Assembly (NCBI RefSeq): GCF_037414475.1
Contig: NZ_CP147913.1
Location: forward strand, 2,790,001 to 2,854,000
Direction of reading: 5' to 3'
Length of the DNA stretch: 64,000 nucleotides
Source of the DNA: Myxococcus stipitatus
GTDB lineage: Bacteria > Myxococcota > Myxococcia > Myxococcales > Myxococcaceae
Made by a program: the position numbers and the translations under genes. Position 1 is the first letter of the stretch; each line of letters opens with the position of its first letter. Below the pieces are notes generated by a model that ran no database searches, was not told the DNA's origin, and worked only from the letters and a program-made list of their open reading frames with translations. Below, piece after piece: positions 55,300 to 64,000 of this stretch.

Positions 55300-57681
55300 T
55301 CACAATGTGAGCAGGAAGGCGAGCACATCGTCACGCTCCTGAGGAGTGAAGGCGCGCGCATCACCGTGCGCGGGCCCCGCTGTCTCCAGCACGGCCCTCA
55401 ACGGGAAGCGCGTCTGCACCACCAGCCGCCCATCCTTCACGCCGTAGCCCGCGGTGGCGCTCGTGAGCAGCGGCCACACATCCCACGCACCCACGAGGGA
55501 GGGAGGCGCCGCGCCCACCACCAGGTCCTGCTGCTCCAGCCGCAGCGGCAGCGCCACGGGAGTCCCCACGTCCAGGTACTGCCCCCGCGTCCCGGCATCC
55601 TGGTCCAGCGTGTAGAGCGGCGTGGGATGGCACGAGAGACAGCCACCGCGACGCTCGAACAGCTCGCGTCCGCGCGCGGGAGAGCCCACGTGCCCGTCCG
55701 GGAGCGTCACCGTCTCCAGGGGCGCGCCATCCGTGCGCCGGTAGGGATTGGGCGGTGTCGCCAGGAGCGACGTGTAGAGGGAGAGCGCCTCGATTTCAGA
55801 GGGGGACGGGTTCGGGTTGTGAAAGCGATTGCGTCCGCCCACGAAGCTCGCGGTCTCCGCGAGGTCGTGCTGGCTGGCCGGGGTGAAGTACGGCGGCGTG
55901 TCGCGGCTGCCCAGCACCGTCGGGGAGCGGTAGATGCGGTTGGGCCGCGTCTTCTCGTAGAAGACGCCGCCGGTGTGGCCCTCGACGTGGCAGCCATCAC
56001 AGGTGATGCCCGTGCGCCCCAGGTCCGCGTAGTAGAGCACCTGTCCCAGCCGCCGCTTGGCCTGCGCGCGCGAGGCCACCACGGGCATCCGCCGCGTCAC
56101 CACCGCCTTGCCCTTGCGCGCCTCCCGCACGTCCACCACCGCGATGTCGCGGGTGAAGCGGTTGAGCACGTACAGCGTGTTCCCATTCGGGGACAGCACC
56201 AGCGCGCGCGGCCCGGAGTGCAGCTCCTCGCCCGCACGCCCCTTGATGGAGAAGTCCTCCGCGGGGCGGATGCGCGGCATGTCGTCCAGCGGCGGCAACA
56301 CCACCTCGTGCAGCACCACGCCGCGCGCCACCGCGTCATCGGGAGACATCAAGGCCCGCGCGTCGAGCACCCTCACCCGCCCCAGTCCCACGTCCGCCGC
56401 GTAGAGCAGCCCGCGCGACTCATCCAGCGCCAGGCCCTCCGTGACACCCGCGCCGAAGCCCCGGTGCCGCACGTAGTCGCCGCGCGCCGGGTCCACCACG
56501 GCCACGCCACTGTTGTTGCTCACCTCCATCCGCTGCGGGTTGGGGCCCACGTTGGGGCCCAGGCTCGCCATGAAGAGCCGGCCCAGCTTCTCGCTGGCCA
56601 CGAGCGCGCGCGGCGCCTTGCCGCCCATCACCTGTGCGCGGAAGCGCTCCGTGTGCCCACCCACGATGGCCACGCCCGGCCCCGGCACCACCGTGAAACC
56701 ACTCGCGCCGTCCTCTTGCCGCAAGAGCTCCAGTTGCCCCGTCTGGAGGCTGCCCACCGCGAGCACATCCTTCCACCGGGCGAGCGCGCGGGGGTTGGGG
56801 TCCACGGCGGTGCTCCAGCGCTCGTGTCCATCCTCGAGTTGGAGGGCCCGCACCGTGTCCCGCACCTGCTCCGCGACGAAGGCCACGCCCCGCGCGCCAT
56901 CCACCTCCAGCCCGGACGCGCCCAGCGGCGCGGGGAGCTTTCGCGGGGAGCCAGCCCCTTGCGCCTCCAGCGCGTAGACCCACAGCTCCGGCACGAAGCG
57001 ATGCACCACGCCCAGGAAGGCCTGCCCGCGCGCGTCCTTCCACGTGGCCAGCGCGGACGGGCCATCTCCCACCGGCAACACCTCCACGCGCCCGGACCCC
57101 ACCTCCACCGAGAACACCGTGTCCGTGGGAGACGAGAGCACGAACAACCTGCGGCCATCCGGGGAAGCCACCATGGCCGTCAGGTCCGGGAACGCCGCGT
57201 CATTCACCAGCGTGAGGGTAGCGCTCCCCTCACACGCCTCACCCCTGTCCGACACCAGCCGCGCCTCCACCACCCCCTGCGGCGAATCCTCCGGCAGCAC
57301 CAGCCCCGCGGGCAGCCGCGCGAAGGCATGGCGCGAGTCCACCACCGTCAGCGGCAGCTCCAGCGACAGCGGGGAACTCAGTGACAGACGCAACCCCGTC
57401 ACCAGCCGCTCGCCCTGGATGGACAGCGGCTGAGATGTCTCATTGCTCATCAGCCGGGGGCCCACCGAGTCGAGCCTCGGCGCGGTGCCCGCATCCGCCT
57501 GTGTCACTTGCGACTCGGGCGTCTGAGAGCGGGAGGCGCCCCGCGTGCTCATGCGATAGCCCACGACTCCCGCGGCGGTCCACAGCACCACGCCCACCGC
57601 CAGCAATGCCCCTCTGCGCGCCGCGTTTGTCACATCCGTGTCCCGCGCTCTTCCGGCTTCAAGCCAGAGAGCATCTCCCAT
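55300..57681 (-). CDS. Di-haem c-type beta-propeller protein, membrane-anchored
   Basis: A 793-residue protein with a hydrophobic N-terminal anchor (~23-42). An IPT-like beta segment precedes a YVTN propeller (~160-540; RRLFVLSSPTDTV, GLLYAADVGLGRV, NTLYVLNRFTRDI). Two haem c sites follow, CDGCH near residue 559 and CLSCH near 679. The overall plan matches the protein at 27536-29518, so they are probably functional relatives in periplasmic redox chemistry. The ATG has GAGGG directly adjacent; a GTG 16 codons further in (VTNAARRG) is an alternative start. Confidence 0.85.
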   Translation of the reverse strand: MGDALWLEAGRARDTDVTNAARRGALLAVGVVLWTAAGVVGYRMSTRGASRSQTPESQVTQADAGTAPRLDSVGPRLMSNETSQPLSIQGERLVTGLRLSLSSPLSLELPLTVVDSRHAFARLPAGLVLPEDSPQGVVEARLVSDRGEACEGSATLTLVNDAAFPDLTAMVASPDGRRLFVLSSPTDTVFSVEVGSGRVEVLPVGDGPSALATWKDARGQAFLGVVHRFVPELWVYALEAQGAGSPRKLPAPLGASGLEVDGARGVAFVAEQVRDTVRALQLEDGHERWSTAVDPNPRALARWKDVLAVGSLQTGQLELLRQEDGASGFTVVPGPGVAIVGGHTERFRAQVMGGKAPRALVASEKLGRLFMASLGPNVGPNPQRMEVSNNSGVAVVDPARGDYVRHRGFGAGVTEGLALDESRGLLYAADVGLGRVRVLDARALMSPDDAVARGVVLHEVVLPPLDDMPRIRPAEDFSIKGRAGEELHSGPRALVLSPNGNTLYVLNRFTRDIAVVDVREARKGKAVVTRRMPVVASRAQAKRRLGQVLYYADLGRTGITCDGCHVEGHTGGVFYEKTRPNRIYRSPTVLGSRDTPPYFTPASQHDLAETASFVGGRNRFHNPNPSPSEIEALSLYTSLLATPPNPYRRTDGAPLETVTLPDGHVGSPARGRELFERRGGCLSCHPTPLYTLDQDAGTRGQYLDVGTPVALPLRLEQQDLVVGAAPPSLVGAWDVWPLLTSATAGYGVKDGRLVVQTRFPLRAVLETAGPAHGDARAFTPQERDDVLAFLLTL

Positions 57682-57909
57682 CCCTCACGCCACCGCGATG
57701 ATTCCCGTCTCGCGCCTGCCTGACTGGCGTGCTCGTCGGGATGCGGAGCACCACGCCATCTTTTCAGCGGCCCGGCAACGAAGAACCCACTGTCGTGGAG
57801 CATGCGCCCCACATGGGGTGGAGTGCCCCCCACACATGTTGCCCCACGCCTCACGAAGAGGGCCGGAGTGTGCGTTGACAGGTCCATACGCGCATCGCTT
57901 AACTTGTTG

Positions 57910-58311
57910 ATGATGCGACGCTTCCTCCTCTGCATGGCCGTCGCCCAGCTCCTCGGCATCGGTACGTTGTTGCTCCCGAGCGATGCATGGGCCCAGGGCC
58001 GCGGCCGTTCCGCGAAATCGGCGAAGGCGAAGGCTGGCAAGAAGTCCAGCTCGAAGGCCCCGCCGAAGATTGAAACCAAGGGCGCACCCGTGGCGGACCC
58101 GGTGACGGGCGAGCCGGATGCGACCGCCTCCTCGGCGCCGCCGCAGCGCGGCCCGTCGCGCATCGACTTCGATGACCGGCTCATCCAAGGCCAGACGAAC
58201 AAGTCGGGCGCCGTCTATCTCTACGACCGCAAGGAATTGAAGCAGCGGTCGATGATCCGCGAGCGCGACAGCTTCCGTCACGAGACCCTCGCCACGGTGT
58301 ACGACCAGTAG
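57910..58311 (+). CDS. Small exported protein of a gliding-motility operon
   Basis: About 133 residues (ATG at 57910 or 57913; neither has a clear ribosome site). A signal peptide (LLGIGTLLLPSDAWAQ) is followed by a Lys/Ser/Ala-rich basic segment (~30-55) and a hydrophilic C-terminal domain with RIDFDDRLIQGQTNKSGAVY and KELKQRSMIRERDSFRHE. I do not recognise the family. It is 39 nt upstream of the GltG-like gene and evidently co-transcribed, so a role in the motility machinery is likely by context only. Confidence 0.8.
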   Translation: MMRRFLLCMAVAQLLGIGTLLLPSDAWAQGRGRSAKSAKAKAGKKSSSKAPPKIETKGAPVADPVTGEPDATASSAPPQRGPSRIDFDDRLIQGQTNKSGAVYLYDRKELKQRSMIRERDSFRHETLATVYDQ

Positions 58312-58350
58312 GGCAGCACCGCCCACCAGCCCTTGAAGGGAGCGTCACCG

Positions 58351-60558
58351 TTGAGCGGCCAGCCCAGCGTCCTGCAAGTCGTCATCCTCCGCGACGGACT
58401 CCTCGTTGGGACGGAAGTGTTCGTCCCCGGCACGTACGCCCTGGGTTCAGACCCGTCCTCGGACCTGCGTCTGGATGACCCCTCCGTGGAGCCGCGCCAC
58501 GCGCTGCTCTACTTCCAGAACGGCCGCGCCGCCATCCAGGACGCGGGCACCGCCACCGGCTTGTTCGTCAACGGCCACCGCGTCACCGCGTGCGAGATCC
58601 GCTCCGTCGACGAAGTGCTGTGCGGCCCCTTCGTCCTGAAGACACGCGTGCTCGCGCAGCGGCCACAAGAAACCAAGCCGCAGCCGCCGCCCGAGGTCGC
58701 CGCGCTGTTCAGCGCGCCGCAGCCCACGCCTCCCCAGCCCGCGCCCCAGCCTTCCGCGCAGGTGCGCCAGCTGCGCCCCGCCACGGCTCCGGCCCAGCCG
58801 CTGGCCACCACGGTGCCCGCCGTGCGCGCCGTGCCGCAGCCTCCGGCGCATCCCGCCCACGCGGCCACGCAGGCCATCTATCCGCAGCAGTCCGCCGCCG
58901 CGCCCGCCGTGGTCCCCATGCCGGCGCCGCCCTCGCCTCCCGCCGCGCCCGTGCACATGGCCGCGGTGCCCACGCCGCAGCCACTCCAGGCCCCCGTGCC
59001 CGCGGGCACCGTGCCGTCCGTCCGCCGCCGCACGACGCAGGAGCCGCCCCCCGCCGCCGCGCCCGACACCGGCATGTTGCTGGCCGAGGACCTGCTCGCG
59101 GACGTGGCGTTGGAGCCGCTGCCCGCGCCGCAGGGACCGCTGCTGCGCGAGCCGCAGGTCACCGCGTCGCGCCCCACGCACGCCCCGCGCATGGGCAAGG
59201 GCAAGGGCCCCTCGCAGCTCTACCTGGAGCTCTACTGGGGCACCATCCGCCGCGACGCGCGCCGCTTCAGTCCCGACAAGAAGAAGCCCGTACAGGCCTC
59301 GTTGGACCTGCCGGAGGCCATGCCCCTGTGGGGCTTCGCGCTGCCGGAAGGTGACGCGCCGTTCACCTTGGCGGAGTCGCTCAACGGCGCCTTCCGCCTC
59401 TTCGTTCCTCCCGGCACGGAGGTGGAGAAGAGCGGCAACGACGGACGCTTCGCGCCCGTCACCGGCGCGGCGCTGGAGTCCGACGGCAGCCGCCGCTTCA
59501 TCACGCTGCGCGACGGCGTGGGCGCGCGGCTGACGCAGGGACAGATGTCGCTGGTGGCGTACTCGGCGCCCCTCCCCGAGCGCGTGTTCGTCAACCCGCT
59601 CAAGGGCCTGCCGTGGCTCGCCCTGTCGTGCTTCGTGCTCTTCGCGTCGGGGCTGGCCGCCTTCATCCTGATGAAGCCGCCCACGCCGGAGACGGCGGAC
59701 TTCACGCAGAAGAACCTGCCGCCCGTCGCGCTGCGCCTCATCGCGCCCGAGCCCAAGAAGAAGGAAGAGGCCAAGAAGAAGCTGGAGGCCATCAAGGAGA
59801 AGGCGCCTCCGAAGAAGGAGGAGAAGAAGGTCGCGGAGAAGGCGCCTCCCAAGCCCGTGGAGAAGACGCCGCCGCCTCCCACGCCCGCGAAGGCCGTGGC
59901 CGCGGCGCCTCCGGAGAACAAGGCGCTCAAGGCGCTGGCCAAGCTGTCGGCCGCGGGCCCCGCCACCAACGACCTGCTGGCCGCGGTGGACAAGCTGGGC
60001 AGTGGCCCCGGCAGCAAGAACGTGAAGACCTCCAACTACAAGCTGTCCGGCCTCATCGGGAAGGCGCCCATCGCCAACGCGGGCCTGGGCACGTTCGGCC
60101 TGGGCGGCGGCGGCAAGGGCGGCGGCGCGACGCTGGGCGCGGAGCTCTTGCGCGGCAAGGGCGGCGGCGGAATCGGCGCGCTGGGCGCGGGCTCCGTCGG
60201 CAAGGGCAAGGTCGGAGCGACCGTCACGCGCGCCACCGCCCGCAGCATCTCCTCCACCCAAGGCACCGTGGACCGCGAGGCCGTGGCGCGGGTCATCAAC
60301 AGCCACCTGAATGAAGTGCACGGCTGCTACGAGCGCGCGCTGCTCAAGGACCCGGGGCTCGCCGGCAAGGTGGTGCTGGAGTGGACCATTGGCACCAACG
60401 GCAGCGTGGCGGCCGCGAAGACGAAGTCCTCCACGCTGCGCAATGCCTCCGTCGAAGCGTGCATCCTCTCCAATCTGAAGACCTGGACCTTCCCCGCCCC
60501 CAAGGGCGGCGTGGTCATCATCACCTACCCGTTCCTCTTCAACTCCGTCGGTTACTGA
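58351..60558 (+). CDS. gltG: FHA/TonB-like gliding motility protein (GltG/PglI type)
   Basis: A 735-residue inner-membrane protein. The N-terminal cytoplasmic FHA domain (~25-100) is followed by a long Pro/Ala-rich region (~120-260), a second globular part, one transmembrane helix (~420-441) and a periplasmic KE/KP-rich TonB-like stretch (~455-530). A Gly-rich segment and the AgmX/PglI C-terminal domain (~645-735; LNEVHGCYERAL, KTWTFPAPKGGVVIITYPF) complete it. Such proteins link the Agl motor to envelope complexes in Myxococcus gliding. The start is TTG 58351, with AAGGGAG 8 nt upstream; TTG 58333 is also in frame. The symbol is by resemblance and gene order; paralogues exist in myxobacteria. 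Confidence 0.88.
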   Translation: MSGQPSVLQVVILRDGLLVGTEVFVPGTYALGSDPSSDLRLDDPSVEPRHALLYFQNGRAAIQDAGTATGLFVNGHRVTACEIRSVDEVLCGPFVLKTRVLAQRPQETKPQPPPEVAALFSAPQPTPPQPAPQPSAQVRQLRPATAPAQPLATTVPAVRAVPQPPAHPAHAATQAIYPQQSAAAPAVVPMPAPPSPPAAPVHMAAVPTPQPLQAPVPAGTVPSVRRRTTQEPPPAAAPDTGMLLAEDLLADVALEPLPAPQGPLLREPQVTASRPTHAPRMGKGKGPSQLYLELYWGTIRRDARRFSPDKKKPVQASLDLPEAMPLWGFALPEGDAPFTLAESLNGAFRLFVPPGTEVEKSGNDGRFAPVTGAALESDGSRRFITLRDGVGARLTQGQMSLVAYSAPLPERVFVNPLKGLPWLALSCFVLFASGLAAFILMKPPTPETADFTQKNLPPVALRLIAPEPKKKEEAKKKLEAIKEKAPPKKEEKKVAEKAPPKPVEKTPPPPTPAKAVAAAPPENKALKALAKLSAAGPATNDLLAAVDKLGSGPGSKNVKTSNYKLSGLIGKAPIANAGLGTFGLGGGGKGGGATLGAELLRGKGGGGIGALGAGSVGKGKVGATVTRATARSISSTQGTVDREAVARVINSHLNEVHGCYERALLKDPGLAGKVVLEWTIGTNGSVAAAKTKSSTLRNASVEACILSNLKTWTFPAPKGGVVIITYPFLFNSVGY

Positions 60559-60611
60559 CACGGGCTCCCCACCCGCGCTCCGTTCCGCCCATCCGCCAGG
60601 AAGCCCCCACC

Positions 60612-61247
60612 GTGCGATACGCCCTGCTCATCCTCTTGTTCCTGGTGCCCGGCCTTGCCCGCGCCCAGGCCGAGGCGCTCGAGAATCCCGGCGCCGTCTC
60701 CGCCATCCAGGAGCGGCTCTACCGGATGCACCACGAGCTCTACCTCGGGGTCGGCGTGCTCCCCGCCGACGCCTTCTACAAGGGCCTCACCGGAAGCGTC
60801 TCGTACACGTACCACTTCAGCGACACCTTCGCGTGGCAGGTGGGCCGAGGCACCTACAGCTACAACATCCAGACGTCGCTGCGCCGCCAGCTCGAGCGCG
60901 ACTTCGACGTGGCCCCCACCGCCTCCGCGTTCGAGGACCAGGTGCAGTGGATGGTGGGCTCGGACCTGGTCTGGAGCCCGCTCTACGGCAAGACGGCGGT
61001 GCTCAACAGCTCCGTGGTCCACTTCGAGGCGTCCCTGCTCGCCGGCGGCACCGTGGTGAAGATTGACCGGCAGGATGGCTTCCGCCCCGCGGTGAACCTG
61101 GGCGTGGGCATCCGCATGTTCTCCGGCAAGACGCTGTCGTTCCGGCTCGACGTGTCGAACAACGTCGTGTTCGCCGGGGCCTCGCGCATCATCAACGTCC
61201 CCGTGGTCCAGCTCGGAACCGCGTTCAACTTCGGCGCCACGGAATGA
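60612..61247 (+). CDS. Outer-membrane beta-barrel protein of the Glt locus
   Basis: A 211-residue protein. Signal peptide (LLILLFLVPGLARAQ), a short helical segment, then alternating strands typical of an eight-stranded barrel (YLGVGVLPADAFYKGLTGSV, SYTYHFSDTFAWQVG, LLAGGTVVKI, GVGIRMFSGKTLSFRLDVS) with a C-terminal strand ending in Phe-containing AFNFGATE. It belongs to the barrel type found in Myxococcus motility loci between GltG and GltE, but I cannot assign the exact Glt letter. GTG start at 60612; the stop overlaps the next gene by 4 nt. Confidence 0.82.
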   Translation: MRYALLILLFLVPGLARAQAEALENPGAVSAIQERLYRMHHELYLGVGVLPADAFYKGLTGSVSYTYHFSDTFAWQVGRGTYSYNIQTSLRRQLERDFDVAPTASAFEDQVQWMVGSDLVWSPLYGKTAVLNSSVVHFEASLLAGGTVVKIDRQDGFRPAVNLGVGIRMFSGKTLSFRLDVSNNVVFAGASRIINVPVVQLGTAFNFGATE

Positions 61248-62878
61248 CTCCTCGCTCACTCATCGCCGCGCTCGCCAGCGCCGCGCTCGTCGTGTCTCCA
61301 GCGGCGGCCTCCGCGCAGTCCGGCGGTGGCTCGCTCCCCATGCCGCCGCCCCCACCCGGGGCCAAGGCCGGCGCCCACAAGCCCGCGGCGGCAACTCCCG
61401 CGCCCGCGCCCACGGCCAAGCCCGCGGAGTCCACGCCCGCTGTGGGCACGGAGGCCCCCCCGGCCGACAAGAAGCCGGTGGCCGCCGAGGCCCCGCCGCC
61501 CGTTCCCCAGAAGGTGGACCCTGCCGTCTTCGACAAGGCGCTCCAGGACTACTTCAACGGCGACCCGCGCGCCGCCGCGGGCCCCCTGTATGCGTGGCTG
61601 CAAGCGGCGCCCAAGACGGACGACAACTACGCCTGGGGCCAGTACTTCCTCGCCAAGAGCCTCATCGACCTGGGGCTGACGCACGCGGGCGCGTCGTATC
61701 TGGCGCGCATCGCCCGTGAGCGCTCCAACCCCAACGTCATCCCGCGCGCGCTCGACGCGCTGAAGCAGCTGACGGACCGGCCTCACGACGAGGTGATGAT
61801 CGACGAGCAGGTCTTCGGCGCGCTGGACCTGGGCTTCCTGCCGGAAGAGACGGGGGCCTACGCGCACTACCAGCAGGGCCTGGTGGACCTGCGCGTGGGC
61901 AACGAGCGCTGGGCCAACACGCACTTCGCCAAGCTCTCCGAGACGAGCGCCGAGGCCAGCCACGCGAAGTTCGCGATGCTCGTCACGCGGCTCAAGCAGG
62001 TGAAGGAGCCCACCGAGGAGCTCATCACCGACTTCCTGGGGCTGTCCAAGGACGAGAAGCTCACCCGCGAGGCGCGCAACGAAGCGGCGCTCGCGGTGGC
62101 CCGCCTGCGCTACGAGCGACAGGACTTCGCCGGCGCGCTGACGGCCTACAACCTGGTGAAGCTGCCGGAGCTGGACCCGGGCCGCGCCAGCCTCTACCTG
62201 GAGGAGGCGTGGACGCGCTACAAGCTGGGCGAACTGCGCGCGTCGCTGGGCATCCTCACCACGCTGGACGCGCCGTCGTTCCGCGATGAGTTCCTGCCGG
62301 ACAAGTACCTGCTGCGCGCCCTCATCTACCGTGACTTGTGCCACTACCTGCCCGCCAAGCGCGCGGCGAAGGAACTCACGCGCCGCTTCGCCGACTCGCT
62401 GGAGGCGGTGCGCAACCGCGATGACCTGACGCAGGACATGCGCCTGCGCCGCGCGGCGAACTCGCACGGTGGAACGATGCGCGCCTCGCGCTTCGTGGAG
62501 ACGTTGGACCTGGAGGGTGAGCGCCTGGGCCGCTACGCCGGCAGCTTCGGCGACCGGCTCTTCACGCACCTGACCAAGCTGTATGACTTGTCGCGCGCGG
62601 AGGCCGTGCGGGTCTACGACGCGCGCTTGTCGGACGCCGTGCGCCAGGAGGCGGACACGCTTTTGCGCGCCGCAGAGCAGGTGCGGCTGATGGAATACGA
62701 AGTGGGACTGAAGCTGTACGAGCGCGTGAAGAAGGGCGCGAAAATCGTGGCGCCCGAGGATGAACAACTCCTGACGCCCGACAGCGTCGCCTTCCGCTTC
62801 AACGGCGAATACTGGAACGACGAGCTCAAGTCGTACCGGGTCAGCATCGAGAGCCGCTGCATCGAGGAGACCCCATGA
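61244..62878 (+). CDS. gltE: TPR-type gliding motility protein (GltE/AglT type)
   Basis: A 544-residue exported protein: signal peptide (ALASAALVVSPAAASAQ), Pro/Ala/Lys-rich linker (~25-90), then helical TPR-like repeats (FDKALQDYFNGDPRAAAGPL, YFLAKSLIDLGLTHAGASYL, AALAVARLRYERQDFAGALTAYN, YLEEAWTRYKLGELRASLGIL). In Myxococcus the corresponding protein works with GltD in the periplasmic part of the gliding machinery. The start overlaps the barrel gene (ATGA) and the end overlaps the next TPR gene (ATGA). Identification rests on domain type and gene order. Confidence 0.86.
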   Translation: MTPRSLIAALASAALVVSPAAASAQSGGGSLPMPPPPPGAKAGAHKPAAATPAPAPTAKPAESTPAVGTEAPPADKKPVAAEAPPPVPQKVDPAVFDKALQDYFNGDPRAAAGPLYAWLQAAPKTDDNYAWGQYFLAKSLIDLGLTHAGASYLARIARERSNPNVIPRALDALKQLTDRPHDEVMIDEQVFGALDLGFLPEETGAYAHYQQGLVDLRVGNERWANTHFAKLSETSAEASHAKFAMLVTRLKQVKEPTEELITDFLGLSKDEKLTREARNEAALAVARLRYERQDFAGALTAYNLVKLPELDPGRASLYLEEAWTRYKLGELRASLGILTTLDAPSFRDEFLPDKYLLRALIYRDLCHYLPAKRAAKELTRRFADSLEAVRNRDDLTQDMRLRRAANSHGGTMRASRFVETLDLEGERLGRYAGSFGDRLFTHLTKLYDLSRAEAVRVYDARLSDAVRQEADTLLRAAEQVRLMEYEVGLKLYERVKKGAKIVAPEDEQLLTPDSVAFRFNGEYWNDELKSYRVSIESRCIEETP

Positions 62879-64000
62879 CCGGCACCATGACCGGCCTGAT
62901 TGCCGCCGCCCTCTTGGCGGCCACCGCCCCGGGAGCCAGCCGCTCCGGCCCCGGACTCAATCCCATCGTCTCCAAGGCCAAGGAGCGCGAGGAGCTCATC
63001 ACCAAGCTCAAGCGCGACATCTTCAAGGTCGACCGCGCCATCGGCGAGACGGAGAAGCTCATCTCCAAGAGCCGCAACGCGCCGTACCTGCCGGACCTCC
63101 AGTTCCGGCTGGCCGAGCTCTTCGTCGAGAAGAGCCGCTACGTGTACTACCTCCAGGCGGAGTCCCGGCCCGAGGGAGCCACGGGCGCCATCGTCTCCCC
63201 CGAGACGCGGCTGCTCAAGCAGAAGGCGGTGCAGATGTACTACCGCCTCTTGCGCGAGTACCCGGACTTCAAGGACGGCGACCAGGTGACGTTCTACCTG
63301 GCGCACGAGCAGCGCGAACTGGGCCAGTTCGACGAGATGCTCAAGACGCTCGGGGACCTGACGCGCAAGTTCACCACCAGCCCGCTGCGGCTGGAGGCGG
63401 AGCAGATTCTCGGCGACCACTTCTTCGACAAGGCGGACCTCGTCGAGGCGGAGAAGCACTACCAGGCGATTCTGGAGGCCCCGCCCTCCCCCGTGCATGA
63501 CCTGGCCCGCTACAAGATGGGCTGGATTCGGGTGAACCAGGCCAAGCACGCGGACGCCGTGACGTTCTTCGAGGCCGCGGCCGCCAGCGCGCCCCTGCCG
63601 GGCGTGGACGTGAAGAAGGCGCTCAACGTCAAGCGCGAGGCGCTGCTGGACCTCGTCTACAGCTACACGGAGGCGCGTCCGGCCAAGGGCGCGCTCAACT
63701 ACTTCGAGAAGCTCAGCGACAGCCGCGCCACGTATGCGCTGGCGCTGGACAAGCTGGGCAACCGCTACTTCATCAAGCAGCAGTACGAGTGGGCCATCCC
63801 CGCGCTGCGCAAGCTGATGGAGATTCAGCACGACCCGGAGCTGGACCTGGAGCGCGGCCAGAAGCTCTACGACGCCCTCAAGGCGGCCAAGGGCAAGGTG
63901 CTGCCGGACCCCGAGGACCTGCGCGTGCTGGTGCGCGCGGCGGTGCAGAGCAAGACGGACCCGGAGCTGCCGGAGACGGACCGCAAGAAGCAGCTGGCGG
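62875..64000 (+). CDS. gltD: TPR-type gliding motility protein (GltD/AgmU type), 3' truncated by window
   Basis: Open to the window end: 375 residues are visible. A signal peptide (MTGLIAAALLAATAPGAS) is followed by helical TPR repeats (LPDLQFRLAELFVEKSRYVYY, FKDGDQVTFYLAHEQRELG, FFDKADLVEAEKHYQAILE, DLARYKMGWIRVNQAKHADA). AgmU/GltD of Myxococcus is a long periplasmic TPR protein that moves with the motor complexes. The ATG at 62875 overlaps the GltE-like stop; ATG 62887 is also possible. Confidence 0.85.
   Translation, partial: MTGTMTGLIAAALLAATAPGASRSGPGLNPIVSKAKEREELITKLKRDIFKVDRAIGETEKLISKSRNAPYLPDLQFRLAELFVEKSRYVYYLQAESRPEGATGAIVSPETRLLKQKAVQMYYRLLREYPDFKDGDQVTFYLAHEQRELGQFDEMLKTLGDLTRKFTTSPLRLEAEQILGDHFFDKADLVEAEKHYQAILEAPPSPVHDLARYKMGWIRVNQAKHADAVTFFEAAAASAPLPGVDVKKALNVKREALLDLVYSYTEARPAKGALNYFEKLSDSRATYALALDKLGNRYFIKQQYEWAIPALRKLMEIQHDPELDLERGQKLYDALKAAKGKVLPDPEDLRVLVRAAVQSKTDPELPETDRKKQLA

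Noticed and set aside
53442..55310. 622-codon plus-strand frame opposite the degenerate VWA gene
   Set aside because: Low-complexity translation without motifs; the minus strand shows signal peptide, TSP3 repeats and paralogy.

Overview
The window looks like a chromosomal segment of a myxobacterium (Myxococcus/Corallococcus type). The evidence is GC content around 70%, a gliding-motility (Glt) locus at the right end, an FHA-type sigma54 activator, many lipoproteins with Asp-Ala-Gly-rich or thrombospondin-3 segments, a MYXO-CTERM-like tail, and a large hybrid NRPS/PKS cluster. Both window edges cut through genes: a PKS on the left and a TPR motility gene on the right.

Region 1 (1-24774) is a secondary-metabolite cluster. 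A truncated PKS module (AT-ACP-TE) meets tail-to-tail a 3767-residue NRPS (C-A-T-C-A-T-C-T-C-A-T). Next to the NRPS, on the same strand, are a free carrier protein and an acyl-AMP/CoA ligase, presumably the starter-loading pair. Divergent from these, at 16007-23512, is one tightly coupled operon: split transketolase, LysX-like ATP-grasp ligase, LysY/ArgC-like reductase, sulfotransferase, atypical SDR, LysZ-like kinase and LysK-like peptidase. This gene set matches the amino-group-carrier-protein (AmCP/LysW) route known from the actinobacterial vazabitide, azinomycin and ficellomycin pathways. There, carrier-bound glutamate is phosphorylated, reduced, extended by a two-carbon ketol from transketolase, aminated, sulfated and closed to an aziridine (1-azabicyclo[3.1.0]hexane). 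The carrier protein, the aminotransferase and the aziridine synthase are not in the window. The main proposal is that this myxobacterium makes an azabicyclic or DADH-type amino acid for an NRPS/PKS product. An MFS exporter (23530-24774) may belong to the cluster but is translationally coupled to housekeeping gpsA.

Region 2 (24771-45745) holds ordinary and envelope-related genes: gpsA, a probable outer-membrane protein, lipoproteins, a di-haem beta-propeller protein, a histidine kinase/response regulator pair, a methyltransferase, a double-amidohydrolase lipoprotein, the FHA-sigma54 activator, an M15 peptidase, a DUF3332-like protein, and a gluconate-dehydrogenase-like subunit 3/GMC oxidoreductase pair.

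Region 3 (45888-57681), all on the minus strand, is a set of surface or periplasmic proteins. It contains a large lipoprotein, three paralogous VWA/TSP3 lipoproteins (one with a ruined metal site), a TSP3-repeat protein with a sorting-type tail, and a second di-haem beta-propeller protein.

Region 4 (57910-64000), on the plus strand, is part of a Glt/Agl gliding-motility operon: a small exported protein, an FHA-TonB-like protein (GltG/PglI), an outer-membrane barrel, and TPR proteins GltE/AglT and GltD/AgmU, the last truncated by the window edge. No rRNA, tRNA, CRISPR array or insertion sequence was seen. No gene-free stretch exceeds about 260 bases. The longest are 29519-29771, 57682-57909, 15783-16006 and 32694-32892. 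Beyond the weak promoter near 15906 and the G/C palindromes near 57806, I saw no convincing elements in them.
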